A stretch of DNA of 32,363 nt, taken from NCBI GenBank assembly GCA_903834845.1, contig CAILKW010000759.1, forward strand, positions 1 to 32,363. The letters run 5' to 3'. Origin of the DNA: an uncultured Bacteroidia bacterium. Lineage in GTDB: Bacteria; Bacteroidota; Bacteroidia; Bacteroidales; Prolixibacteraceae. Made by a program: the position numbers and the translations under genes. The notes under the pieces are model-generated. The model ran no database searches and was not told where the DNA came from. It saw only the letters and a program-made list of their open reading frames with translations. Shown one piece after another: positions 1 to 9,727 of the stretch. How positions within the stretch are numbered: position 1 is the first letter of the stretch; each line of letters begins with the position of its first letter.

Positions 1-1388
1 GGCATTGCTACACCTGTCCTTGCACGGATCAGGTTAAGTGCTGCTCTTGCTGAAAGGGTATAATTAGCAGGAATAACATCAGGCCCATAAGCCTCATTCA
101 TAGCTTCTGCATAATTCAACAGGATTTCGCCATAACGGAAGATATGCCAGACATGTGATGCTGTTTGGGTGGTGGTCTGATTTATTTTCTCCTGAACGAA
201 TTTTTTCAAATAGTACCCTGTTGTGGTAGCATTGTTTTTACCTATTCCATCAGTTCCTCCAACATAAGCCTTCACTGTACTGTCATTCCATAATGTGTTA
301 TTTGTCAGTACTGTCAAAGCAAGACGCGGATCTCTTCCAAAATATGGGTTTTGCGCATCGTATCCGGATGTTACATCGGTAATAGCTTTTCCATTGGTCA
401 TTTCATAAGAGTCAACAAGATTCTGAGACGGACATGTAGCACTGGTTCCAACATTATATGCGTAAAGACGGTTACCTCCTGACGGATAGTTCCATGTTTC
501 CATATATTTGGAATTGGCCATACGATAATCGAGAATGATTTCCGTATTGACTGCTGTGGTATTCAGGAACAGATCCTTGTAATTGATATTCAGGTTATAA
601 ACACCCAGATCCATAACCTCTTTTGCGACACTGGCAGCTTGTTGACATAGAATTACATTATATTGGCCACCATTATTCACAGGACTCGCAGCGAATAAGA
701 GCACACGGCATTTTAAAGCCAGAGCAGCCCCTTTGGTAATGCGTCCCATGTATGCCGATTCCCAGGTAACTTTAAGATTAGGTATGATCGCATCCAGTTC
801 GCCAAGTATATAAGTTCTTACAGCATCAGATTTTTGGCGTGTCAAGGCGTAACCCTCTTCCAAAGTTATTGTTTTGTCAACTATAGGAATTTCTCCGTAA
901 CGCTTCCACAGCTCGTAATGAAAGTAAGCTTTAAAAAACCGTGCATCCAACCGATAGTATTTCATATCTGTAGTAATTGTTGTATAGTAGGTCGGATCGA
1001 CAATCTTATATTGATTGTAAGTAATAGTATCCGATACCTTAATAAAGTTATTGGCGTTGTGAATTGCGGCATACATCCCACTCCATACATTATCCGGATT
1101 GCTATAAGCACTCCAGTTTCCGGTGTTGAAACTTTGTACAGTATGGAAGGGTTGGTTGTGATCCGCTTCGTCACAAGCTGAAGCAAACATGGCATTAGCT
1201 CCCAGATCAGTAAACCCGAGAGGCATATTACTATATAATGTTGCCCATATAGCTGCCGTATCATCAATCTTATTCAAAACAATTTTCTCTGTCAACATTT
1301 CCCGGTCATCAACTGATAGAAAATCGCATGACGTAGTGAGCATTGAAAACAAGATCAGAGCTGATATTAAAATGAAATATTTATTCAT
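1..1388 (-). CDS. SusD/RagB-family outer-membrane glycan-binding lipoprotein (SusD2), C-terminus outside window
   Basis: Surface lipoprotein expected to cap the SusC transporter encoded directly upstream and help capture glycan. The frame is open from an ATG at 1388 to the window edge, about 462 codons, so the C-terminal part is missing. The N-terminus is a lipoprotein signal: K3, a hydrophobic stretch, then a lipobox-like TTSC with Cys21. Recognisable SusD features include a TPR-like helical region containing KRYGEIPIVDK, the segment RITKGAALALKCRVLLFAASP, a WHIFRYGEILLNYAEAMNE-type segment, and an NLIRART motif near the cut end. It starts 26 bp after the stop of SusC2, so the two are cotranscribed. 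Family assignment is firm; the ligand cannot be read from the sequence. Confidence 0.93.
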   Translation of the reverse strand, partial: MNKYFILISALILFSMLTTSCDFLSVDDREMLTEKIVLNKIDDTAAIWATLYSNMPLGFTDLGANAMFASACDEADHNQPFHTVQSFNTGNWSAYSNPDNVWSGMYAAIHNANNFIKVSDTITYNQYKIVDPTYYTTITTDMKYYRLDARFFKAYFHYELWKRYGEIPIVDKTITLEEGYALTRQKSDAVRTYILGELDAIIPNLKVTWESAYMGRITKGAALALKCRVLLFAASPVNNGGQYNVILCQQAASVAKEVMDLGVYNLNINYKDLFLNTTAVNTEIILDYRMANSKYMETWNYPSGGNRLYAYNVGTSATCPSQNLVDSYEMTNGKAITDVTSGYDAQNPYFGRDPRLALTVLTNNTLWNDSTVKAYVGGTDGIGKNNATTTGYYLKKFVQEKINQTTTQTASHVWHIFRYGEILLNYAEAMNEAYGPDVIPANYTLSARAALNLIRARTGVAM

Positions 1389-1414
1389 ACTTTTCAATTA
1401 TTTAATTTTCAGAC

Positions 1415-4234
1415 TTATAAAGTAACGTTTACACCCAGACTGACAGACTTCATTGAAGGATAACCAGTAGTGCCTTCAGGATCAATAAAATCAATCTCCT
1501 TACTTTTGGTAAATAGGTTCATTCCACGGGCAAAGAAACGAATGTTATCAATGCTCATCATTTTAAGGATATTTGCTGGTAAATTATACCCAACTTCCAG
1601 ATTTCTTAACTTCAGGTATTCGGAAGAACGTAACCAAATAGTGCTTGATTGGTTATTATTTGAATTGGCAACGGTTGATAATCGGGGTAACGCTGAATTC
1701 TGATTAGTCGAAGTCCAACGATTAAATGCATAATCATAAGCGTTGCCTTTTGCACTAAATGGAATGAAGTAACCACCAAGCATTACAGAACTATTAGCTA
1801 CACCCTGAAAGAAAGCTGCAAAGTCGAAGTTGCGATATTTTAAACTCAAATTCAAACTATAGGTGTATTCAGGGACAGATGAATAACCAATTGGTTTCTT
1901 ATCGTTATCATCAATTACTTTGTCACCGTTGAGGTCTTTATAAATAACATCGCCTGCTCCAACAATGCCAAACATTTGTTTCGGGTAATTGGCAACATCA
2001 GCTGCATCTTTATAATAACCAATGGCTTCCAGCCCAAATATCTGACCAACCGGCTTTCCTGTTGCATTTCTGTAGGCATCAGGATAAATAGTCAAATCGG
2101 GTTTTTTGATGATCTCACTTCTGTTGAACCAAATACCTGCCTCGACCGAGTATTTTAAATCACCGGCGGAACCAAAATATTCAAGTGTTGTTTCATACCC
2201 ATGATTTTTAACTTCTCCTCCATTTCGCATAGGTTGGCGACCATTGCTATAACCTAAGGTTTCAGGAATACTGGCAGCATCAACGGTTAAAATATCGGTA
2301 CGAAGTTCATTAAACCATGTGAACATGAAGTTTACATGCCTCAAAAGTGTCATTTCAGCACTGAAATCTGTTTTATAGGCTTTATCCCAGGTCAGATTAG
2401 GATTTGCCATTCTTCCTTCCTGCCGTCCGACTTTGGTAGTACCCATAGTTGGCCCGAAAGCATAACCTGTCGCTCCGGAGTAATATTGATTAAAGAAGAT
2501 CCTGTCAGTCACTGAAATCCCGGTAAATGAGGTATTACTACCTGTAAGACCGTATGATCCACGCAATTTCAAGTAATTCACGAAAGGGAGGGAGCTCTTA
2601 ACAAAGTCCTCATCAGAAGCAACCCATCCAAGAGCTGCAGCCGGAAACAATCCAAAACGTTTGCCATCTGCAAAAACCTCTGAGCCATAATATCCGGAGG
2701 TCACTTCTGCAAAATATCGGTTTTTATATCCGTATTGGATACGACCGCTAACACCCTGATTTGACTGAAACAAATGTGAGCCACGTACCACGTAACGGTC
2801 CATGTGATAGACTAACATGGCAGTCAAAGAATTATCTCCTTTGGTTGTTTCATAATTAAAGTTTGCTTCAAAAGTGTTACGGTTTGTATGACCTGAGCCG
2901 GTAACCCAACTTAGAGCAGAGTTCTCTCCAATCTTGGTGTATGAATAGGCTGCGGCACTTTTCTGCAGTGCATACACTGCAAAAGTTCTAGACCTGTTGT
3001 CGATTGCCTGCATCCAGTTACTGACAGATCCTGCAACGCCAGCCGACAATCCCTTCACCAAATCATTAAGATTATACTTCAACCGGACCGAAACGTTTAA
3101 ATTTCTTTCGCTGGATGACTGATAGCCAGATCCTGTAAGTAACCCATAAGGATTGTTCGTATATTGCTGGTTTCCCCCAATTGTACCGTTTGGATTTAGC
3201 ATGGGATATGACAGTGGAGGCGTATTGTACATTCCGTTCCAGATTTCAGCAGCACCGCGCCCAGGATAATGACGGTCATCGAGACGACCGCCAATATCAA
3301 TTTTGGCCGTCAAATTGTCGGTAATATCAATGTCCAGATTAGCCCGCAAATTGTATCGGTTCAAAGAGGATTGTGTATTGTAACCGGTATTCATTTCAGA
3401 ATAGTTGTAAAGACCTCCATTTTTCATGTAATTCATCGAAACAAAATACTTCAGGATTTTATTGCCACCCTTAAGACCAATATCTCCCTGGATCAGAGAT
3501 GAAGATGTTTTAATCAGCTGATCAAAGAAATTATTGTCAGGATACATATACAAATCGTCTCCACTTTGGTAATGACCAAGATCGGTTTGACTATACAATA
3601 CCGGAAGCCCGTCATTTTGAAGTGCCTCATTGTAAAGCGTGGCATATTGATAAGAATTTAACAACGTTGGCATTTTTTGCGGTTGTTGTACACCTCCGTA
3701 CAGGTTGAAAGTAATACGGGTTTTTCCCTCCTGACCCCGCTTGGTTGTTACCAATATTGCACCGTTTGCACCTTTTTGTCCATACAATGAAAGTGCTGCA
3801 GCATCTTTCAGAACCGAAATACTTTCGATCTCAAAAAGTGCAAGTTGCTGAAAATCGGTTTCAAATCCGTCAACCAGAAGAAGTGGAGAATTCACGTTAT
3901 AGGTGTTTCTGCCGCGGATCAGCAAATTTGCCATATCAGCACCTGGTTCACCCGATTGTTGCATTACAGTCAGACCAGATAAATGACCCGAAAGTGCATT
4001 CCCGACATTTGTTACTGTATTCCTCAACAATTCATCAGAATATATGGTACTGGCCGAAGACGTTAACGATCGCTTGACTTGCTTACCAAAGGCAACATCA
4101 ATTAGTTTATTGTTTTCATTTAAGACTTTGACCGAATCGCCGGGTAAAAGATCCTGTGCCGACAGATTTATTTGTCCGGCAAAAAGAAGCCAAACCAAAA
4201 GAAGCCCTATCTTTTTATCGATGCTTTTTTTCAT
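1415..4234 (-). CDS. SusC/RagA-family TonB-dependent outer-membrane transporter (SusC2), lacking the N-terminal carboxypeptidase-like domain
   Basis: Outer-membrane active importer for glycan fragments, energised by TonB and paired with the downstream SusD2. The 939-residue protein has a signal peptide (about residues 1-26, ending near LSAQ), then a short linker containing IDVAFGKQVKRSL, which corresponds to the DEVVVVGYG-type segment of ordinary SusC proteins. The plug domain follows at about 55-165 (GNALSGHLSGLTVMQQSGEP, LLLVDGFE, ISVLKDAAALSLYGQKGANG), then a long beta-barrel ending in SLGVNVTL. Unlike SusC1 there is no beta-sandwich repeat domain (VSDxxGxPIPGVTV type) before the plug, so it is roughly 100 residues shorter. 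It lies 48 bp downstream of SusD1 and is evidently part of one four-gene operon. Confidence 0.95.
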   Translation of the reverse strand: MKKSIDKKIGLLLVWLLFAGQINLSAQDLLPGDSVKVLNENNKLIDVAFGKQVKRSLTSSASTIYSDELLRNTVTNVGNALSGHLSGLTVMQQSGEPGADMANLLIRGRNTYNVNSPLLLVDGFETDFQQLALFEIESISVLKDAAALSLYGQKGANGAILVTTKRGQEGKTRITFNLYGGVQQPQKMPTLLNSYQYATLYNEALQNDGLPVLYSQTDLGHYQSGDDLYMYPDNNFFDQLIKTSSSLIQGDIGLKGGNKILKYFVSMNYMKNGGLYNYSEMNTGYNTQSSLNRYNLRANLDIDITDNLTAKIDIGGRLDDRHYPGRGAAEIWNGMYNTPPLSYPMLNPNGTIGGNQQYTNNPYGLLTGSGYQSSSERNLNVSVRLKYNLNDLVKGLSAGVAGSVSNWMQAIDNRSRTFAVYALQKSAAAYSYTKIGENSALSWVTGSGHTNRNTFEANFNYETTKGDNSLTAMLVYHMDRYVVRGSHLFQSNQGVSGRIQYGYKNRYFAEVTSGYYGSEVFADGKRFGLFPAAALGWVASDEDFVKSSLPFVNYLKLRGSYGLTGSNTSFTGISVTDRIFFNQYYSGATGYAFGPTMGTTKVGRQEGRMANPNLTWDKAYKTDFSAEMTLLRHVNFMFTWFNELRTDILTVDAASIPETLGYSNGRQPMRNGGEVKNHGYETTLEYFGSAGDLKYSVEAGIWFNRSEIIKKPDLTIYPDAYRNATGKPVGQIFGLEAIGYYKDAADVANYPKQMFGIVGAGDVIYKDLNGDKVIDDNDKKPIGYSSVPEYTYSLNLSLKYRNFDFAAFFQGVANSSVMLGGYFIPFSAKGNAYDYAFNRWTSTNQNSALPRLSTVANSNNNQSSTIWLRSSEYLKLRNLEVGYNLPANILKMMSIDNIRFFARGMNLFTKSKEIDFIDPEGTTGYPSMKSVSLGVNVTL

Positions 4235-4282
4235 AGTGATATGTTTGAATCATATTTATTCATTTTCGAAACATTTAGTCAT

Positions 4283-6070
4283 TTAATAACCCGGGTTCTG
4301 AATCAAACCTGGTGATTTGAGTACATCATCGAGTGGAATCGGATAAAGGTACATCGTTGCAGGAAAAACCCTGTCTTCAAATTTGAACCTTTCAAAGGTG
4401 ATGACACTACCATTCTTAACTGTGTTCATACCATAAACAGGTGCTCCGATTACGCTTCCCAATTTCCAGCGTTTAAGGTCGAAATAGCGGTGACCTTCAA
4501 ACATTAATTCTACTGCCCTCTCATTTCTGATGCGATTGCGCATTCCATCCTGTGTATTGTCTGTTGCAATAACCGGCAATTGGGCAATTCCGGCACGGCT
4601 GCGAATCAAATTGATATACTTTTTGATATCTGCATTAGTTGGTTCCACTTCATTCAACGCTTCAGCATACATCAGGTAAAGATCCGATAGGCGCAGATAA
4701 GGCCAAAAGCTGTTAGGAGTTGCCCCTTTTATCCTGAACCATTCAGGAAACTGGAATTTCAGGCAATAATAGCCTGTATAGAATTGACCGGCTTGCCTTC
4801 CAACGTTATCGCCGAGAGCAACGCCTGCAGGGCTTTGACTCATATCCATAGGATAAATATCCCACATTGAACCATGATAAAGAATAGTCTGGAAAAAACG
4901 GGGATCGAGTTTACTCTTATCGTAAGGATTGGTCTGGCTGAAATAATCAGGTGTAGTTGGTTTTCCATCAACTGTCTCATACATATCAACAGCATTCTGG
5001 AGTGGCATAATGCAAGGAGTTCCGTTAACGACAGCGAATTTCGATTTGCTGTAAGGTAGATTTCTTCCATCTCCCTGTGCATCATAAATAGATTTAAGAT
5101 TCCTGGTACCTTGAATAATCTCGGTATTCAGCGGTGGGAAAGCCTTTACTGCAGTAGTATAATCAACATCAGGTTTCCCGGAGTTTACAAGTTTATATCC
5201 GTTACTTTCGGCAAGATCAATAGCAGCTTTAGTAGCATCAGCAGCTTTTTTCCATCGGTTCATATCAGCACTTCCGTAACATATAATCTGACTTTTACCG
5301 AACGGGACATAAGGTTCAGCTGTATTAAATAAAGGACTTGCAGCAAAAAGAAGCAAACGGGCTTTTGTGGCAAGCACTGTTACTTTATTTATTCTTCCAA
5401 AATCGGCACCATCAAACCGGGCAGGCAAATCTATGGCTGCTTTGTCAAGAACCGCGGCTATCGAATCAACAGTTTGTGCTACAGTCAACCGGGTAAAGTC
5501 AACCTTATCATTAGGTGAATAAACCTTGTTCATCCACGGCATACCTCCGTACCTTTTAAACATTTCAAAGTACTTGATGCCCACAATAGCTCTCGCTTCA
5601 GCTTTTAATCTGTTTATATAAGCCTGAGCCGGACGTGGTTCCGGAATTTTGTCAACGTTTTCAATAAACAAATAGGCACTTCTGATCGCTTCAAAGTTGA
5701 ACAGCCATTTATCTTCCAGAAAAGGATAGATGGTAGTGGCATCCAATGAACCATTGTTATAATAGGCGTTATGAAATGCAGATGGCCAGGAATTTTCCGA
5801 TTCATCAGAAATATTAGATACCGGACTAAAATATATCTGCAGAGCAAACGACCAGGCACCCACCTGAACGGCAGGAAACCCATAAGGAACTAATGAGTAT
5901 GCAGTTGCTAAAACCTTCTCGGCATTTGTAATATTTGAGAATACCGTGTCAATTGGCAATGTAGAAGAAGGTGGCTGTGCAAGATAGTCTTTACAAGAGG
6001 TAAAGAAACCACTGGTAGTAATCAATCCTAAAGCCAGCAGGGTAAGTATTATTGATTTTATCTGTTTCAT
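4283..6070 (-). CDS. SusD/RagB-family outer-membrane lipoprotein (SusD1)
   Basis: Glycan-binding partner of SusC1, anchored to the cell surface. The 595-residue protein has a lipoprotein signal with a lipobox around FFTSC (Cys26) followed by KDYL, as is typical of SusD. Helical regions include KRYGGMPWMNKVY, TKARLLLFAASPLFN and a YLRLSDLYLMYAEALNE segment, then NLIRSRAG, the RNERAVELMFEGHRYFDLKRW signature and a C-terminus IPLDDVLKSPGLIQNPGY, which is the classic SusD ending. The start follows the SusC1 stop by 11 bp, indicating translational coupling or at least cotranscription. Ligand unknown. Confidence 0.96.
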   Translation of the reverse strand: MKQIKSIILTLLALGLITTSGFFTSCKDYLAQPPSSTLPIDTVFSNITNAEKVLATAYSLVPYGFPAVQVGAWSFALQIYFSPVSNISDESENSWPSAFHNAYYNNGSLDATTIYPFLEDKWLFNFEAIRSAYLFIENVDKIPEPRPAQAYINRLKAEARAIVGIKYFEMFKRYGGMPWMNKVYSPNDKVDFTRLTVAQTVDSIAAVLDKAAIDLPARFDGADFGRINKVTVLATKARLLLFAASPLFNTAEPYVPFGKSQIICYGSADMNRWKKAADATKAAIDLAESNGYKLVNSGKPDVDYTTAVKAFPPLNTEIIQGTRNLKSIYDAQGDGRNLPYSKSKFAVVNGTPCIMPLQNAVDMYETVDGKPTTPDYFSQTNPYDKSKLDPRFFQTILYHGSMWDIYPMDMSQSPAGVALGDNVGRQAGQFYTGYYCLKFQFPEWFRIKGATPNSFWPYLRLSDLYLMYAEALNEVEPTNADIKKYINLIRSRAGIAQLPVIATDNTQDGMRNRIRNERAVELMFEGHRYFDLKRWKLGSVIGAPVYGMNTVKNGSVITFERFKFEDRVFPATMYLYPIPLDDVLKSPGLIQNPGY

Positions 6071-6081
6071 TTGTAAATCGT

Positions 6082-9000
6082 TTAAAATGTCAAAGAAATA
6101 CCTACATTATAAATTTTCATGACCGGGTGAAGTACCAAACGGCTTTGAATTGATTCAGGATCCCAGTATTTCAGTTTATCCCAGAGGAAGAGGTTTTGTC
6201 CATTCAAATAAATACGGGATTTACTGATTCTAAGCCGTTTTGTAATTTTGGGAGGGATATTGTAACCAATCTCCAAATTCTTTAACCGAACGTAAGAGGC
6301 ATCTTTTAACCAATAGGTAGATGTTTTAAAATCATTGCTTGAGCTATAATTATAAGCTGATTGATGGAGTACAGGATAAGTAGCTGCATCACGGGTTTCG
6401 GGAGTCCAGCGATTAACTACCCAATCAAAGGCATTATTACCTCCATAGAACTGAATCTGAGCTTCGTCAGCCGGAATATAACTAACCTGGGCAACCCCTT
6501 GAAACAATGCGGAAAAATCGAATCCTTTGTAATCAATTCCAAGATTGAAACTAAACGTTTTCCTCGGTGTGTTTGAATATCCTATTGGAACAACATCATT
6601 TTGATCAATTTTCATATCGCCGTTGATATCTTTATACTTGATATCTCCTGGTATCTGGTTCTTGCCAAATGTTGAATAGGGAGTATTAATATCATGAATC
6701 TGGCCAAAGGTGTCATAATAACCTTCAGCAATAAAACCATAATATTGACCTATAGGTAGTCCCTGACCGTAAAGCCAAGGATAATACTGAGTTGCCTCGG
6801 AAATCAGAGTCCTTTTATTTTCGGCATGTGCAAGTGAAGCCTTGATATTATATCCAATTTCTCCTATTTTGGAATCCCATCCCATTTCAATTTCATAACC
6901 CTTGTTTTCAACTTTTGCATAATTGGCCGGAGGAGCTATGCTTCCTGTAGCCCAGCCGGTTGACCCGTACTGCATGTTAGGCATCATCATCCAGGGTATG
7001 GTTGCCAGATAGGTTAAGATATTACTTCTGTTCTCCTTAAATAAGTCAAAGTTAAATGTTAACTTGTCTTTAAAAAGTTTTGTTTCAAGACCAATATTAG
7101 CCTTTTTCGCAACTTCCCATGTAATGTCCTGGTTTGCCATGCGCCCTTCTTGCAATCCCAGGTAACTTTGTGTTGATGTTTCAGTCCCAAAATAGTTAGT
7201 GTATCCACCCGGAATATTAGCAAAAGAACCGGAAACATACAAAAATCGCTGACCACCAATCTGGTCATTTCCAACAGAACCATAAGAACCACGCAATTTC
7301 AAAAGGGTAATAGAAGGAAGATTCTTCATAAAAGCTTCTTCTGAAGCAACCCAGCCTATTGAGAAAGCAGGAAATTTACCAAAACGCTTGCCATCTCCTT
7401 TTGGGAAGTTCTCAGAACCGTTTAATCCGAAGTTAAACTCAGCAAGGTAGCGGTTACGGTAGCTGTAAGTGAGCCTGGAAACCAATCCAAGGTATGCTCG
7501 TGGAATATCGCGGTATTGACCTTCAGAATAAAAGCTTTTCGACTGGTTATACAATGCAAGTGCTGTTACGGTATGATCTCCGAAAGTTCCGGAATAATTA
7601 AGGGACAACTCAAGATAATTTTTCCTTCTTTTATTCGCATTATTATCTCCGTCAAGGTTATAAGACAACTGGCCGTCTGCTCCCGATTGTTTGTAATAAA
7701 TGGTACCATTCATATCAATCGGCGTATAAGTGGCATAGGTTTTAGTGCGTGTGTATTTTTCTACATACCAGCTGTCATAAGAAAATTTACCCTGGGCATA
7801 TAATCCTTTCGTAATAAAGTCAAGTTTCTGTTTTAAGGAGAATACTGTATTTACTGTAGTTTGTAATGAACGGTAATTACCACCCCCCAATATCCAGTTC
7901 ATAATCGGAGTCTCGGCGGTTGTGTTTGCAACAACGTATTTACCGTCAACAAAACCGGGTGAAATAAATGGAGCCGCCTGCGACATTTTCCAGAAAAATG
8001 CTGCATCATAAGGGGCATTAGGCCCTCCCCGGTTTTCTATACGTGAATCAATATTAATACTACCTGTCAGACTATTAGTAAAATCAAAATCAATATTTGA
8101 CCTCAGGTTTAACCTGTTATAATGATAATTTGGATCGAACCCATAACCAATATCCTTAACCAGCCCTTCTTCATTCAGATAACCTGCTGATACAAAGTAG
8201 CGGACATTATCTGTCCCGCCGTTCATGCTGATGTTGTAGTTTTGGCGGGGTGCGAAATCATTTAATATGTAATCCACATAATTAATACTTGGATAGAGTA
8301 TAGGACTATCACCTGTAAGATAATGCTGCAGTTTATCATTAGTCATAGCCGGTGTAATCCCGTCATTGGCATTACCTTCATTGGCATACATGCCCCATTC
8401 GTATGATGAAACATTGTTCCTGAGGCGAATTGGGGTTGACATTCCATAGTTACCTGACACCGAAATTTTAGGTGTCCCTCTGATTCCCTTTTTTGTTGTG
8501 ATAATTATAACCCCATTGGCACCCCTGACACCATATACGGCTGTTGACGAGGCATCCTTTAGAATCGAAATGCTTTCAATGTCGTTTGGATTGATCTGCT
8601 CGTACCCACTAATTCCTCCCCCACCTGCACTCTCGCCTGAAGGTACATATCCGGAGGAACGTTCAATACCGTCAACAATAACCAGCGGATCGGCCCCGTT
8701 TAAAGTGCTGACACCACGAATACGCAAAGTGGGCGATTCGGCACCAGGCTGACCCGAACGTTGCATTGTAATCAAACCAGGTAACCTGCCTGCCAGGGCA
8801 GTAGTTAAACTTCCGGTAGGTGACTTGATCAGTTCAGAAGCATTTACCGAAGTAATTGCTCCTGTTACAGTAGCTTTCTTTTGCTCTCCATAACCAACAA
8901 TTACAACCTCATCAATGACCTTAGTCGTTTCCTTAATCGTCACGGAAATGTTTGTCTTTCCGGCAACAGGAATTTCCTGCGATTCCATTCCGATAAACGA

Positions 9001-9231
9001 AAAAACCAGAACAGCTCCTTGTCCTTTTTGAAGCCTAATTTGGTAATTTCCATCAAAATCTGAAATAACACCATTAGTAGTTCCTTTCTCCACAATAGTA
9101 ACTCCGGGGATTGGTGCCCCGTTTGCATCCGACACTTTACCTTTTACCTGCGAAAATAACTGCTGATTTACTAATAGCAGCACCCCAAATAAAAGCATCT
9201 TTTGCCAGAGCTTAACTTTAGTTCTGTTCAT
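6082..9231 (-). CDS. SusC/RagA-family TonB-dependent outer-membrane transporter (SusC1)
   Basis: First gene of the four-gene susCD operon; imports glycan fragments across the outer membrane with TonB energy. From the ATG at 9231 (MNRTKVKLWQKML) it is 1049 residues; the open frame extends two codons upstream to a TTG, but the ATG gives a normal signal peptide ending near LFSQ. Domains in order: carboxypeptidase-regulatory-like beta-sandwich (about 30-105, with PIPGVTIVEKGTTNG and SDFDGNYQI), TonB-box-like EVVIVGYGEQKKATVTGA, plug (about 120-230, with LAGRLPGLITMQRSGQPGAE, PLVIVDGIERSSG, SILKDASSTAVYGVRGANG) and the beta-barrel ending NVGISLTF. A weak TTG-N20-TAATTTG lies directly against the ATG; the conserved element at 9277-9453 lies just upstream and is the better candidate control region. 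Confidence 0.96.
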   Translation of the reverse strand: MNRTKVKLWQKMLLFGVLLLVNQQLFSQVKGKVSDANGAPIPGVTIVEKGTTNGVISDFDGNYQIRLQKGQGAVLVFSFIGMESQEIPVAGKTNISVTIKETTKVIDEVVIVGYGEQKKATVTGAITSVNASELIKSPTGSLTTALAGRLPGLITMQRSGQPGAESPTLRIRGVSTLNGADPLVIVDGIERSSGYVPSGESAGGGGISGYEQINPNDIESISILKDASSTAVYGVRGANGVIIITTKKGIRGTPKISVSGNYGMSTPIRLRNNVSSYEWGMYANEGNANDGITPAMTNDKLQHYLTGDSPILYPSINYVDYILNDFAPRQNYNISMNGGTDNVRYFVSAGYLNEEGLVKDIGYGFDPNYHYNRLNLRSNIDFDFTNSLTGSINIDSRIENRGGPNAPYDAAFFWKMSQAAPFISPGFVDGKYVVANTTAETPIMNWILGGGNYRSLQTTVNTVFSLKQKLDFITKGLYAQGKFSYDSWYVEKYTRTKTYATYTPIDMNGTIYYKQSGADGQLSYNLDGDNNANKRRKNYLELSLNYSGTFGDHTVTALALYNQSKSFYSEGQYRDIPRAYLGLVSRLTYSYRNRYLAEFNFGLNGSENFPKGDGKRFGKFPAFSIGWVASEEAFMKNLPSITLLKLRGSYGSVGNDQIGGQRFLYVSGSFANIPGGYTNYFGTETSTQSYLGLQEGRMANQDITWEVAKKANIGLETKLFKDKLTFNFDLFKENRSNILTYLATIPWMMMPNMQYGSTGWATGSIAPPANYAKVENKGYEIEMGWDSKIGEIGYNIKASLAHAENKRTLISEATQYYPWLYGQGLPIGQYYGFIAEGYYDTFGQIHDINTPYSTFGKNQIPGDIKYKDINGDMKIDQNDVVPIGYSNTPRKTFSFNLGIDYKGFDFSALFQGVAQVSYIPADEAQIQFYGGNNAFDWVVNRWTPETRDAATYPVLHQSAYNYSSSNDFKTSTYWLKDASYVRLKNLEIGYNIPPKITKRLRISKSRIYLNGQNLFLWDKLKYWDPESIQSRLVLHPVMKIYNVGISLTF

Positions 9232-9276
9232 ACGCAAATTAGATTAAAATTTGATGTTTTACAATAGTTCATACTT

Positions 9277-9453
9277 TTAAAATTAATTTAACGGTTATTA
9301 ATAGTGCAAAAGTGGAGTAACATTGATGTAAGGCTTTGCACTATTGTTTCATAAATTTTTAGATTTATTCCAAAATAGTTATTTTTCAATAATTGATCAA
9401 ATTTTTCAATTTTATTCCGATGGCCGAATGATATTAAATTTGAAGTAACGACA
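9277..9453 (-). repeat. Intergenic element, copy A, upstream of susC1
   Basis: This sequence aligns with 13091-13235 over its whole length at roughly 80 percent identity by eye, with an extra block of about 17 nt in copy A (near 9377-9394) and a second gap near 9421-9440. The best conserved part spans 9305-9358 and includes (plus strand) AAAAGTGGAGTAACATTGA and ATTGTTTCATAAATTTTTA. Copy A also has a perfect 11-bp inverted repeat, AATAGTGCAAA at 9300-9310 and TTTGCACTATT at 9335-9345, separated by 24 bp. Because both copies sit upstream of leftward operons, a shared promoter or operator region is the likely role. This element fills most of the gene-free stretch 9232-9727. Confidence 0.8.
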
Positions 9454-9556
9454 GACAGTTGTAAAATAGCCTGTTTCTTTACCATCTTCAACCCCTCTAT
9501 TTTAGAATATAGCCTAACTTTGTCGGAAAAATTGCCGCATGAATGTAGAATAGACC

Positions 9557-9727
9557 CTACAAATGCCTTCCCAACCTTTCAAAAGAGGGAAGAATGAAAT
9601 TTTCATACGAGTCAGTGTCGGCCATAAAAATATTGCCATTGCAAATACCAAATCCTTCAAAATAAGATATTTTAGTGACTTTTTTAGAATCCGTTACAAA
9701 AATTGCCTCCCTTTTATCCTGAAAAAT
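9557..9727 (-). other. Coding-like open stretch directly after the GH30 stop; possible gene remnant
   Basis: The frame immediately after the GH30-like stop codon (9728-9730) stays open for 56 codons on the minus strand before a TAG at 9557-9559. The translation looks protein-like, with segments such as EAIFVTDSKKVTKISYFEG and DSYENFILPSFERLGRHL. There is no suitable start codon at its beginning; an internal ATG would give only about 22 residues. It could be a fragment of a lost gene, a former C-terminal extension of the GH30-like protein, or chance. I do not recognise the family. Confidence 0.3.

Noticed and set aside
3745-4077. 110-codon plus-strand frame inside SusC2
   Set aside because: It is antisense to a strongly supported gene and has no protein-like features; other antisense frames in the Sus, tamB and exb genes were dismissed for the same reason.
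9288-9491. 67-codon minus-strand frame upstream of susC1
   Set aside because: It overlaps element copy A. In copy B an indel of about 17 nt shifts the frame, so the reading frame is not conserved although the DNA is; the element is better read as non-coding.
9515-9522. TAACTTTG, a perfect -7 element on the plus strand
   Set aside because: It has no -33 match and no plus-strand gene downstream; probably chance in AT-rich DNA.
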